NCBI RefSeq assembly: GCF_014698835.1
Contig: NZ_JACJTU010000009.1
Span: forward strand, 167,780-231,779
Origin: Nostoc paludosum FACHB-159
GTDB taxonomy: Bacteria > Cyanobacteriota > Cyanobacteriia > Cyanobacteriales > Nostocaceae
Length of the DNA: 64,000 nucleotides
Direction of reading: 5' to 3'
Position 1 is the first letter of the stretch, and every line of letters begins with the position of its first letter. Below the pieces are notes generated by a model, which had not been told where the DNA came from, made no database searches, and was given only the letters and a program-made list of their open reading frames with translations. The position numbers and the translations under genes were made by a program. This document shows, piece after piece, positions 7,743 to 16,245 of this stretch.

Positions 7743-10700
7743 ATGTACTGTGATAGCATTGAGATTCCTGTACCCTACAAAGGGCTAATTCCCTATTCAC
7801 AAACAGATAAGTTGTTCTTCTTTGGGCGAGAAAAAGAACAACAAATAGTAATTCAAAATTTGTGGGCTTCAAGGCTGACAGTTGTCTATGGGGCTAGTGG
7901 TGTAGGTAAAAGTTCGCTTATGCGGGCAGGTGTTGCTTATAATTTGCGTCAAGCAGCCTTAGAAAACCAAGAAACAACTGGTAAGCCAGGGTGGGGTGCG
8001 ATCGTTTTTCCCCCACTAAAGGGCGAATTAGATGATAGTTTGTCTTGGCAAGATCCACTGACAGGGATCAAGAAACAGATGGAAGCAGAAATAACTAATC
8101 TTTTCAAAACTGAATCACCACATGAAATTAAGCAACAATTTGAGCAAGCGCTCAAAGCTATTGCCAAAAATCCAGAACAACCTTCTTTTACCGATATCTT
8201 GAAGGCTTGGATAGAGATTATTCACCAAGAAGATGAGAGCGGTAGGTTATTTATTATCCTGGATCAGTTTGAGGATTATTTTGATTTCTTAAACGATAAT
8301 GCTAAAGACACCTTTGCTGATGAATTTTCTCAAGCTGTTAATAACTCTAGTTTGAATCTTCATTTCCTCATTTCTATTCGTGAAGATGCCCTGTCTAAAC
8401 TTGACCATTTTAAAGGTCGCATCTTCCGTAACTTATTAGATAATCGTATAGCAATCAAACATCTAAACCGCCAATCAGCCCAGGATGCTATTGAGAAACC
8501 AATCGCTGAATATAACCGACAGCAAACTATCCTTGATAACCTGTGTAAATCAAAATTAACCGTACTCTACGGTGACAGTAGTGCAGGTAAGAGTACAATT
8601 TTGCGAGATGGTATTGCCTATTATCTGCATCAAGCAGCAGAACAAAATCTGCAAAAATCCAGCAAGCTAAAGTTAGCAATTACTCTATTTAATTCTTGGA
8701 ATAATGGAAAACCATTAGATAATTTATTGTTGCAAATTAAACAATATATTAAAAACATAGGAAATATTGAACTTCCTCACTTAGATTTATCATTTACTGA
8801 CACCTTACAGGCCTGGACAAAGTTTATTAATATTGATGAGTCTGCTAAGCTATTCATTATCATTGACCAGTTCGAGGAATACTTAATTCATTCTCCAATA
8901 GATCAAACAAAATTATTTTTTTATGAGCTTTTTCGTGCGATAAATCATCCTGAACTAAATATTAATTTGCTCCTTTGTCTTCATAAAAATACTCTTCACA
9001 AGCTGGATTTTGTTAAAGATGATATAGTGAAATTATGCCCATATTATTTACATATATCATCAGGTTTTGTCAAAAAAGAACCCATTGTAGATAATTTTAT
9101 CGAGTCTAAAATTGTTCAACATATCGAAGATAAATTAGTCGGTATTGAACCAGACTTAGTTACAGCAGTTTTGGATGATATAGCTCTTTCGCCAACACCA
9201 TCAGAACAGAGGTTTGAAACTCCTTACCTCCAACTGGTAATGCTTCGTTTATGGAAACAGGAAATGAGAGGCGAATCTCCATCTCGCAGCCTAGAAAAAC
9301 AAAGCTATATAACCTTAGGCAAAGCAGAGCAAATTGTCCAAGATCATCTCGATCAAAAGCTAGAAGATTTAAAGACTGATTTCAAGATTGATACTTCTTA
9401 TCGTCTCTTTTACTACTTAGTTACACCATCTGGTGATAAACTTGCCCTCAAAGCCCAAGATTTATGCGATTACGTTAACGCAGAACCAAACCAAACTGAA
9501 AAACTTGAGATAGAAAGGGTTTATAAATGGCTAAATAAACTAAGTCAAGGCGAGGCTCGAATTATCCGCCCACTAGCTGCTGATTACTATGAAATTTTCT
9601 TAGATGTTTTAGCTAAAGCAATTTGGAAGCGACTACAGCGTCAACGCAAACTCAAAGAAATTGAGCAGATGGCGAAAGATGCTTTGCTACAGTTCGAGTT
9701 TTCTGAGCTAGAAGCATTACTGACAGTGATGCGTGCTGGGCAAGAGTTTCAGAATAACATTCAAAATGGACTCTTAGCGCAAGACTGTCACGCTCCCCAA
9801 TTAAAAACTGCATTGCAGAAGATTCTTGACAATATCAGAGAGGAGAATCAATTTCAAGCACACATAAAAACCATCTATAAGGTTAATTTCAGCCCTGATA
9901 GTAAGTATCTTGCTACTGGTTCAGAAGATGGTACTGCCCGTTTATGGGACTTACAAGGTCATTTAAAACAAGAATTCAAAGGTCATCAGGGCTGGGTTTA
10001 TAGTGTCAGTTTTAGCCCCGATAGTAACTATCTTGTTACTGGCTCTACTGACCATACTGCCCGCCTGTGGGACTTACAAGGCAATCTCCAGCAAAAATTT
10101 ATAGGACATGAGGGCTGGGTGCTGAGTGTCAGTTTTAGTCCTGATGGTAAATATCTGGCTACTGGCTCTGCTGACGGTACAGCCCGCCTATGGGACTTAC
10201 AGGGTAATCAGATTGGTGAATCTTTCCAAGTTCATAAGGGCTGGATTTGGAGCGTTAGTTTTAGTCCACCTGATGGCAAATACCTTGCTACTGCCTCATC
10301 TGATGGTCATGTTTGCTTGTGGAATTTACAAAATAACTCTTGGGATAAATTTCTAGTCAATGGGGGTACAGTTTATAGTGTCCGTTTTAGTCCACCAGAC
10401 GGAAAGTATTTTGCTAGTGCCTCATCTGATGGTACTGCTCGCCTATGGGACTTACAAGGCAACCTACAGCAAGAATTTATAGGCCATCAGTGTTGGGTAT
10501 ATAACGTCAGTTTTAGTCTCGATGGTCAGTACCTCGCTACCAGCTCTGCTGACGGCACATCCCGTCTGTGGGACATACAAGGTAATCAATTAGCTGTATT
10601 GAAAGATCATAAGGGCTTTGTATGGAGTGCTAGTTTCAGCCCAGATGGTCAGCACCTCGCCACCAGCTCTGCTGACGGTATAGTTCGCCTGTGGAACTCA

Positions 10701-11681
10701 AGAAACAAGTATCTAGCAAAATTCAACGGTCACAAGGGCTTGGTTTGGAGTGTGAGTTTCAGCCCAGATGGACAGATGCTAGCCACTGGCTCATCTGACA
10801 AAACTGCCCGCTTGTGGGACTTACAAGGTAATGCTATTGGTAATCCTTTTCAAGATCATGACAGCCCTATCTTGAGTGTTAGTTTTAGTCCTGATGGACA
10901 GAAACTTGCCACTGGCTCAGAAGATGGTACTGCCCATTTGTGTGATTTACAGGGCAATTTACTACAAGAATTTAAAGGTCATAAAGGCTGGGTTTGGAGC
11001 ATCTGTTTTAGCCCAGACGGAAAGTATTTTGCTACTGCCTCATCTGAGGATGGTACAGCTCGCTTGTGGAACTTGCAAGGCAACTTACTACAAGAATTTA
11101 AACACACTAATCCAGTTTGGAGTGTCAGTTTCAGTCCTGATGGACAGAAACTTGCCACTGGTGCTGCCGATAATACAGCCTACCTATGGGATTTACAAGG
11201 TAAGTTATTACAAAAATTCAAAGGTCATAAGAACTGGGTTTGGAGTGTCACTTTTAGTCCCGATGGACGGATGCTAGCCACTGGTTCTGCCGATAGTACA
11301 GCCCGCCTATGGGACTTCCAGGGAAAATTAGTGCAGGAATTTAAAGGTCACAAGAACTGGGTCTGGAGTGTCAGTTTTAGCCCTGATGGACAAATGCTAG
11401 CCACTGGTTCTGCCGATGGTACTGCCTGCCTATGGGACTTACAGGGACAATTAGTGCAAGAATTCAAAGACCATGAGGGAGGGGTTTTCTGTATCAGCCT
11501 TAGTCCCGATGGGCAGATGTTAGCCACAACTTCCGTCAATGGAACTGTTCGGCTATGGTCAATTGAAAATTTTGAGTCTCTTTTGGCAAGAGGGTGTAAT
11601 TGGCTCAAGGACTATTTTGCGAACTATTCTCATGATCGAAAAGATTTAAAGGTATGTGACAACACAGATAGTTCCTCGTAG
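7743..11681 (+). CDS. giant STAND NTPase with two P-loop modules and 14 WD40 repeats
   Basis: 1312 aa. It opens with the nSTAND1-type signature PYKGLIPYSQTDKLFFFGRE, then Walker A GASGVGKSS (50-58) and Walker B LFIILDQFEDYF. A second P-loop follows near residue 277 (GDSSAGKST) with its own LFIIIDQFEEYL. A helical winged-helix-like region leads to 14 WD40 repeats (about residues 705-1290), enough for two seven-bladed propellers; many end RLWDLQG. STAND proteins oligomerise after ligand sensing by their repeat domain and activate effectors (established). Here the effector candidates are the upstream genes, and the WD40 part is the likely sensor. Blades are very similar to one another, suggesting recent duplication or gene conversion. 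Confidence 0.9.
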   Translation: MYCDSIEIPVPYKGLIPYSQTDKLFFFGREKEQQIVIQNLWASRLTVVYGASGVGKSSLMRAGVAYNLRQAALENQETTGKPGWGAIVFPPLKGELDDSLSWQDPLTGIKKQMEAEITNLFKTESPHEIKQQFEQALKAIAKNPEQPSFTDILKAWIEIIHQEDESGRLFIILDQFEDYFDFLNDNAKDTFADEFSQAVNNSSLNLHFLISIREDALSKLDHFKGRIFRNLLDNRIAIKHLNRQSAQDAIEKPIAEYNRQQTILDNLCKSKLTVLYGDSSAGKSTILRDGIAYYLHQAAEQNLQKSSKLKLAITLFNSWNNGKPLDNLLLQIKQYIKNIGNIELPHLDLSFTDTLQAWTKFINIDESAKLFIIIDQFEEYLIHSPIDQTKLFFYELFRAINHPELNINLLLCLHKNTLHKLDFVKDDIVKLCPYYLHISSGFVKKEPIVDNFIESKIVQHIEDKLVGIEPDLVTAVLDDIALSPTPSEQRFETPYLQLVMLRLWKQEMRGESPSRSLEKQSYITLGKAEQIVQDHLDQKLEDLKTDFKIDTSYRLFYYLVTPSGDKLALKAQDLCDYVNAEPNQTEKLEIERVYKWLNKLSQGEARIIRPLAADYYEIFLDVLAKAIWKRLQRQRKLKEIEQMAKDALLQFEFSELEALLTVMRAGQEFQNNIQNGLLAQDCHAPQLKTALQKILDNIREENQFQAHIKTIYKVNFSPDSKYLATGSEDGTARLWDLQGHLKQEFKGHQGWVYSVSFSPDSNYLVTGSTDHTARLWDLQGNLQQKFIGHEGWVLSVSFSPDGKYLATGSADGTARLWDLQGNQIGESFQVHKGWIWSVSFSPPDGKYLATASSDGHVCLWNLQNNSWDKFLVNGGTVYSVRFSPPDGKYFASASSDGTARLWDLQGNLQQEFIGHQCWVYNVSFSLDGQYLATSSADGTSRLWDIQGNQLAVLKDHKGFVWSASFSPDGQHLATSSADGIVRLWNSRNKYLAKFNGHKGLVWSVSFSPDGQMLATGSSDKTARLWDLQGNAIGNPFQDHDSPILSVSFSPDGQKLATGSEDGTAHLCDLQGNLLQEFKGHKGWVWSICFSPDGKYFATASSEDGTARLWNLQGNLLQEFKHTNPVWSVSFSPDGQKLATGAADNTAYLWDLQGKLLQKFKGHKNWVWSVTFSPDGRMLATGSADSTARLWDFQGKLVQEFKGHKNWVWSVSFSPDGQMLATGSADGTACLWDLQGQLVQEFKDHEGGVFCISLSPDGQMLATTSVNGTVRLWSIENFESLLARGCNWLKDYFANYSHDRKDLKVCDNTDSSS

Positions 11682-11754
11682 TTTAACTGTTGTTATGGTT
11701 ATATAAATTGATATTTAAAAATTTCATTTCTCAATAAATTATCTTATTTTACTT

Positions 11755-12909
11755 ATGTCTATCGAGCAACTTCAAGAATTTCTCAATTTTCACAAAATTA
11801 AATATAAAACGATTCATTATTCACCTGCTCATACGTCACAAGAACTTACAATATATAAACATACGTTAGGAATAGATTTAATTGAGTCTGTACTAGTAGA
11901 AATTGACGGACAAAAAATAGCTGTGATTCTTTTACCAGCCAGTTTACAAGCCAATGTAGGCTCTCTCCAAGCAGCTTTAGATACAAACAAAGTTAGATTA
12001 CTTCAGCAGGAAGAATTTGAGCATTTATTCCCCTATTGTGAATTTGGTACACTTCCTCCCTTCGGGGAATTTTACAATATGGAGGTTTTTTGGTGGCAAG
12101 ATTTAGCTAAAAACCAAGAGGTTGCATTCTACGCTTATTCTTATGCTCATTTGGTTAGAATGAAGTATGCTGATTTTGAAAAACTAATCAATCCTCACAA
12201 GGGCATAGTATTTTTGACTAGACCAAAATATCGGGTAGAGATTGCAGCAGTTATCCCACAATTTGCTAGGCATAAACTTGATATATATGAACATTGTTTT
12301 TTAGGGATAAGTTTAGAAAGTGAAAATTTTTCCATAGCAAGATTAATAGGAATGACGGATTGGATTAGCAAACATTTTAAAAAATGTACTGTTTTAATTG
12401 GTGATAGCATACATCGGATTACTTTACAAATAAATCAAGGTTTAAATGAAAAACAGTCCCTTAACAAGGGACTGTTTTTAGGAAGAGAGTATGTATATAA
12501 TGCAAATTATGTTTTTGGTAATTACAATGTTAGCTGTCTTTTTAATGTAATTTTTTGCTCAGAAATACAAAAATCAGAAGATTATTTTAAATATTATGAA
12601 CAGTTACAAAATATTCTTAGGCAGAATGATAATTTTGCCAATTCAGTTAAATTTTCTGTGAAAGAGTTTGTCCTTCGGCACTTTGAGAAAAATACTGAAA
12701 ATTTTGATAGTTATATAGAATTGTCATCTAGATATTTACTCGAAGAATTAGCTATCTTTGCCTGTCTGGTTAAAGACGACTTATCAATAATGATTTATCC
12801 AGGCTCTTTATTAAAGATTTTAGAAGAAATTGCCGAAGGTCATTATTCTGATGTTCCCGATAGCCTAAAAAAGATAGTTCATGTTTCTTTACATCTCAAA
12901 AGAAGATAA
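11755..12909 (+). CDS. YbaK-like tRNA-editing domain fused to a cyclodipeptide-synthase-like domain
   Basis: 384 aa. Residues 1-155 match the YbaK/ProRS-associated editing fold (FLNFHKIKYKTIHYSPAHT; FGTLPPFG at 97-104), but the lysine usual in this family's KTLV strand seems replaced (ESVLVEI). Residues about 160-384 match tRNA-dependent cyclodipeptide synthases: LGISLESENF with candidate nucleophile Ser186, RYLLEELAIF with Tyr327 and Glu331 in the Y-x3-E spacing of the family, and IYPGS (347-351). Such enzymes use two aminoacyl-tRNAs to make a cyclic dipeptide. The gene lies 73 bp after the STAND gene on the same strand. A 14-bp perfect hairpin lies inside the coding region. The cyclodipeptide assignment rests on motif recognition only. 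Confidence 0.75.
   Translation: MSIEQLQEFLNFHKIKYKTIHYSPAHTSQELTIYKHTLGIDLIESVLVEIDGQKIAVILLPASLQANVGSLQAALDTNKVRLLQQEEFEHLFPYCEFGTLPPFGEFYNMEVFWWQDLAKNQEVAFYAYSYAHLVRMKYADFEKLINPHKGIVFLTRPKYRVEIAAVIPQFARHKLDIYEHCFLGISLESENFSIARLIGMTDWISKHFKKCTVLIGDSIHRITLQINQGLNEKQSLNKGLFLGREYVYNANYVFGNYNVSCLFNVIFCSEIQKSEDYFKYYEQLQNILRQNDNFANSVKFSVKEFVLRHFEKNTENFDSYIELSSRYLLEELAIFACLVKDDLSIMIYPGSLLKILEEIAEGHYSDVPDSLKKIVHVSLHLKRR
12449..12479. other. perfect 14-bp terminator-like hairpin inside the YbaK-CDPS gene
   Basis: AAAAACAGTCCCTT (12449-12462), a 3-nt loop AAC, then AAGGGACTGTTTTT (12466-12479). The downstream arm ends in five T, so on both strands it resembles an intrinsic terminator. It encodes QSLNKG in the reading frame, near the start of the variable part of the synthase-like domain. 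Confidence 0.85.
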
Positions 12910-13072
12910 TGCTGCCAGCATAATAGGTTGACAATACTTTCAAAAACTTTATTGCTAAGGAATTAGCAACAATTCAGCTGACGAGCAATTACAGATTGAA
13001 AGAAATTTTATCAAACAGCATTCTATGTTGCTAAAAACTCTATTTTAATTTCTATGATATCAGGATTCACCA

Positions 13073-13573
13073 ATGTCTAAAACACCGTCCTTTGAATCTC
13101 AGTCGAGTCCACTGGATGATTTTCAACTTGATTTGCTCAAACAGGAATATTTTTTTCTTCAAACTACTATCGAAGACTACAATAAACAGATTTGGGTGAT
13201 CAAGGCGCTGGGTATTACTGGAACTAGTGCTGTTTTGGGATTCATGTTAAGAGAAAAACAAAATCTCAGCGTCAGTAGCATTGCCTTTATGGGTTGTGCT
13301 ATACCCTTATTTTTCTGGATTCTCGAAAGTCAATGGAAACATTTTCAGCGTGGTTTTTATCCCCGTGTTGCTCAAATAGAAGCCATTTTTGCTAATACTT
13401 ATGGTTTATGTAGCCCTAAAATTTACGGTAGTTGGACTTATACTTTCAAGCGCAGTCTTACTCCTCAACATAAAGGTTATCTATGGGATGGTTTACTGAA
13501 TCGCAGTGTCTGTGTTAGCTATTTGCTAGAGATTGCCTTTCTATGGAGCATCGCTGCGATCGCCTACTTTTAG
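13073..13573 (+). CDS. small membrane protein with TM hairpin and C-terminal TM segment
   Basis: 166 aa. A helical cytoplasmic N-terminus (residues 1-40) is followed by two hydrophobic segments (about 43-60 and 66-84) and a basic central part with several aromatic residues (WKHFQRGFYPRV), then a last hydrophobic segment at the C-terminus (about 146-166). The order helix, TM hairpin, amphipathic region recalls SLATT-type pore proteins of conflict systems, but I cannot place it in a named family. It is co-directional with the island, with a 163-bp gap, so co-transcription is uncertain. The sequence TTGACA at 12929 in the gap could be a -35 box. Confidence 0.6.
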   Translation: MSKTPSFESQSSPLDDFQLDLLKQEYFFLQTTIEDYNKQIWVIKALGITGTSAVLGFMLREKQNLSVSSIAFMGCAIPLFFWILESQWKHFQRGFYPRVAQIEAIFANTYGLCSPKIYGSWTYTFKRSLTPQHKGYLWDGLLNRSVCVSYLLEIAFLWSIAAIAYF

Positions 13574-13837
13574 AAAAGGTATTGATGATTGTTGTATAAA
13601 TTAGATAAAGTAAGCAATTTTTATTTTATTCTCCACTCATTCATACTTGATTATCTAACATTTTATTTACTTTCATCTATGTGCGATTATTTGATTAAAC
13701 AATTCCTCACATTTTCTTCACATTTTATTTCTAACCTTAAATTAGAGTTCATGTTTAAAACAACAATGTGGCAAGAGGTGAGCCACTGTATATATTCATC
13801 AAACTCCAAGAGAAATAGAGAATATTGGAGGAAAAGT

Positions 13838-14620
13838 ATGCTCAACGTTGTACGTCGTAGTCAAATTATCGGGTGGATAGCAATAGATAGCTCAACCGCT
13901 AATAGTTTTGGTGAGTTAGAAGAAGTTTGGTTAGATGATTCTGGGCGTATTGCCTATTTTTCAGGTGGAGAAACTTATTTGCCAGTGAAAAGAATTGCTG
14001 GGGTAGGTATGGGTGCGGTTTCTGTCTATTATCCGCCAGTTGAAGACACGCCAGAAAATCTCCGCCGCTTGCATGAAATTACAGTTGAATCTACACTAGG
14101 TGAGCCTCTTGGCTGGGTGGAAGATTTTTTATTTGATTGGCAAACGGGAGAAATTGCAGCTTACATTGTGGCGGGAGAAATTGCTGCTCCTTTTGGTGGA
14201 CGCGCAGTATTGTATCCCGAAGATGTTGAGGAAATTGCCATCAATAAAGTAATTATCAGTGAAGATGTTAAACATCAACTTGAGGCTGAGTCAGAGGGAT
14301 TGAAGGGTTTCTTCAGCGAGAAATCACAACAGGTGCAACATTTAGTACATATCATAGGCGTTGGCGTAGCCCGCCGAAGGCATCGCCTAGATCATCTGAT
14401 TTCCCCCAGCGATAAACCAGAAGTTGTCCGCGTCAAAATCAAGGAAGTCAGCGACGAAGTGGCAGGTTCTACTAATCATCCTCATCACGCCTTGCAGGAA
14501 GCTACGGAGTTTTTGCAAGAGCAATGGCATAGTTTACAGCAAAGTATTACCCGTGCAGGAGAGCGTGCAAAAGCGTCTCTAGATGCCGCCTGGAAGCAAA
14601 TCCACCAAATCAAGTCTTGA
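13838..14620 (+). CDS. PRC-barrel domain protein
   Basis: 260 aa from the ATG at 13838, chosen because GGAGG at 13827-13831 lies seven bases upstream; the open frame extends 5' to 13589 but that part is low-complexity and lacks a ribosome site. Two PRC-barrel modules are visible (IIGWIAIDSSTANSFGELEEVWL; LGEPLGWVEDFLFDWQTGEI). The C-terminal ~90 residues are helical and charged. Residues encoded by 14356-14388 (GVGVARRRHRL) come from a dispersed palindromic repeat inserted in frame. The stop overlaps the region of the next start, so it leads the operon with the PRPP-synthetase-like gene. The function is unknown; PRC barrels often bind RNA or photosystem parts. Confidence 0.8.
   Translation: MLNVVRRSQIIGWIAIDSSTANSFGELEEVWLDDSGRIAYFSGGETYLPVKRIAGVGMGAVSVYYPPVEDTPENLRRLHEITVESTLGEPLGWVEDFLFDWQTGEIAAYIVAGEIAAPFGGRAVLYPEDVEEIAINKVIISEDVKHQLEAESEGLKGFFSEKSQQVQHLVHIIGVGVARRRHRLDHLISPSDKPEVVRVKIKEVSDEVAGSTNHPHHALQEATEFLQEQWHSLQQSITRAGERAKASLDAAWKQIHQIKS
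14356..14388. repeat. 33-bp palindromic dispersed repeat inserted in frame in a coding sequence
   Basis: The ends AGGCG and CGCCT are inverted, with an inner GGCG/CGCC pair, and the core TAGCCCGCCGAAGG is a sequence I know as highly repeated in Nostoc genomes. Its length, a multiple of three, keeps the host frame open. Confidence 0.65.
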
Positions 14621-14622
14621 TT

Positions 14623-15555
14623 ATGGACAATTTCATCCTCTTTGCTGGCACAGCTAACTCTGATTTAGCTGCCGCAGTTGCCCAGAAACTCAATATCCCC
14701 TTGGGTAAATCTCTAGTTGAACGCTTTCCAGATGGTGAGGTAAATGTGCGACTTCTGGAATCGGTACGCCAAAAGGCTGTGTTTATCCTCCAGTCCACTG
14801 CACCACCTGTTAATGACCATCTAGTAGAACTTTTAGCCTTTGCAGATGCTTGTCGTCGGGCGGCGGCTAGTCGAATTACAGCGATTATTCCTTACTTTGG
14901 CTACGCCCGTGCAGATAAACGTCACGGTAGGCGCGAACCAATCACCGCCAGTATGGTAGCTGAAGTGTTACAGGCTGTCGGGGTAAATCATGTTGTCACA
15001 CTAGATTTACACACGCTGCAAATTGAAGGTTTCTTTCGCATTCCTGTAGACAGTCTGACGGCTGTACCAATTTTTTGCGAAGCTATACGCCATTACTTAC
15101 CGCCTAATTTCGTAGTTGTATCGCCAGATACGGGTCGCGTACAGATGGCTACTCAATATGCCCAAAAACTTGATAATTCTGTAGTCGTGCTACACAAACA
15201 CCGCACCAGTGGCACAGAAACAGAGGTGACTCGTGTTGTCGGGGATGTAAAGGGTTGTGCCTGCTTAATTATCGATGACATGATTTCCACTGGCGGCACT
15301 CTTGCTAAAAGTATTGAAGCGTTACTCAAAGCCGAAGCACGTCCAGAAATAATTATTGCTGCTACTCACGGGTTGTTTGTCAAGGAAGCACGGGCTAAGT
15401 TAAGCCATCCCAGTGTTAAGGCGATTTTTGTCACCGACAGTGTAACTCCCAAAGAAACCGACTGGCAGCAATTAAAAATTGTCTCGATCGCACCTTTAAT
15501 TGCTACTACTATTCAACGATTTAAAACTGATGGTTCAATTAGTGATTTATTTTAG
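14623..15555 (+). CDS. ribose-phosphate pyrophosphokinase-like protein
   Basis: 310 aa from ATG 14623 (a TTG two codons upstream is less likely). It shows the PRPP-synthetase pattern: FPDGEVNVRL, IPYFGYARADKRHGRREPI (flexible loop and ATP site), LDLHTLQIEGFF, and the PRPP loop IIDDMISTGGT (about residues 217-227). The enzyme makes PRPP from ribose-5-phosphate and ATP. Its place in an operon with a phosphoribosyltransferase and a hydrolase, rather than with housekeeping genes, suggests a second, specialised copy. The final residues SISDLF are close to the usual C-terminus. It starts three bases after the PRC gene stop and ends 12 bp before the next gene. Confidence 0.88.
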   Translation: MDNFILFAGTANSDLAAAVAQKLNIPLGKSLVERFPDGEVNVRLLESVRQKAVFILQSTAPPVNDHLVELLAFADACRRAAASRITAIIPYFGYARADKRHGRREPITASMVAEVLQAVGVNHVVTLDLHTLQIEGFFRIPVDSLTAVPIFCEAIRHYLPPNFVVVSPDTGRVQMATQYAQKLDNSVVVLHKHRTSGTETEVTRVVGDVKGCACLIIDDMISTGGTLAKSIEALLKAEARPEIIIAATHGLFVKEARAKLSHPSVKAIFVTDSVTPKETDWQQLKIVSIAPLIATTIQRFKTDGSISDLF

Positions 15556-15567
15556 AGGTATAAAACT

Positions 15568-16230
15568 ATGTGGCAAAAGTTCCGTAATCGCACGGAAGCT
15601 GGAAAACTGTTAGCTGCTCAGTTAACAGAGTATGCCAATCGTTCAGATGTTTTAGTATTAGGGCTTCCTCGTGGCGGTTTGCCTGTAGCATTTGAAGTAG
15701 CCAAGGTACTAGATGCACCTCTAGATGTTTGCTTAGTGCGGAAACTTGGTGTACCTGGACATAAAGAACTAGCGATGGGTGCAATTGCTACCGGAGGAGT
15801 TCGTGTTTTGAATGAAAATGTTGTAGATTGGTTGCGGATTCCCCAAGCAACTATTGATGAAGTAGCAGCAATCGAAATGCGGGAATTAGAGCGTCGGAAC
15901 CAAATCTATCGGGGTAATCGTCCGCTACCAAAAGTCAAAAATCATACAATTATTCTTGTAGATGACGGTATTGCTACGGGTGCTACTATTCGTGCAGCGA
16001 TCGCTACATTGAAAAAGCAACAACCCCGCCAGCTGGTAGTTGCAGTTCCCGTTGCAGGTGTAGCCACTTGTCAAGAACTACAAGCAGAGGTTGATCGGGT
16101 TGTATGTATGATGATGCCAGAAGATTTATATGCGATCGGTCTTTGGTACGAGAATTTTGAGCAAACAACCGACGCAGAAGTATGTGAACTTTTGACAAGA
16201 CAAAAATTACTGGTAGCAAACGACTCGTAA
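15568..16230 (+). CDS. type I phosphoribosyltransferase
   Basis: 220 aa. LGLPRGGLPVAFEVAKVLDAPLD is the N-terminal substrate loop of this ComF/Rv0571-like subgroup, and the PRPP-binding loop is IILVDDGIATGATI (about residues 130-143). The family transfers ribose-phosphate from PRPP to a base, though the base here is unknown. It follows the PRPP synthetase by 12 bp and precedes the hydrolase by 15 bp, giving a PRPP-making and PRPP-using pair on one mRNA. Related proteins often occur fused to an alpha/beta hydrolase, which agrees with the neighbour. Confidence 0.85.
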   Translation: MWQKFRNRTEAGKLLAAQLTEYANRSDVLVLGLPRGGLPVAFEVAKVLDAPLDVCLVRKLGVPGHKELAMGAIATGGVRVLNENVVDWLRIPQATIDEVAAIEMRELERRNQIYRGNRPLPKVKNHTIILVDDGIATGATIRAAIATLKKQQPRQLVVAVPVAGVATCQELQAEVDRVVCMMMPEDLYAIGLWYENFEQTTDAEVCELLTRQKLLVANDS

Positions 16231-16245
16231 GTAGAGGTTGAGTCA

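Noticed and set aside
12929..12934. TTGACA as promoter of the membrane protein gene at 13073
   Set aside because: No acceptable -10 box at 16-18 bp distance could be found, so it is mentioned only as a possibility.
13589..13837. N-terminal extension of the PRC-barrel protein
   Set aside because: The extension is AT-rich low-complexity sequence, while a strong GGAGG site precedes the ATG at 13838.
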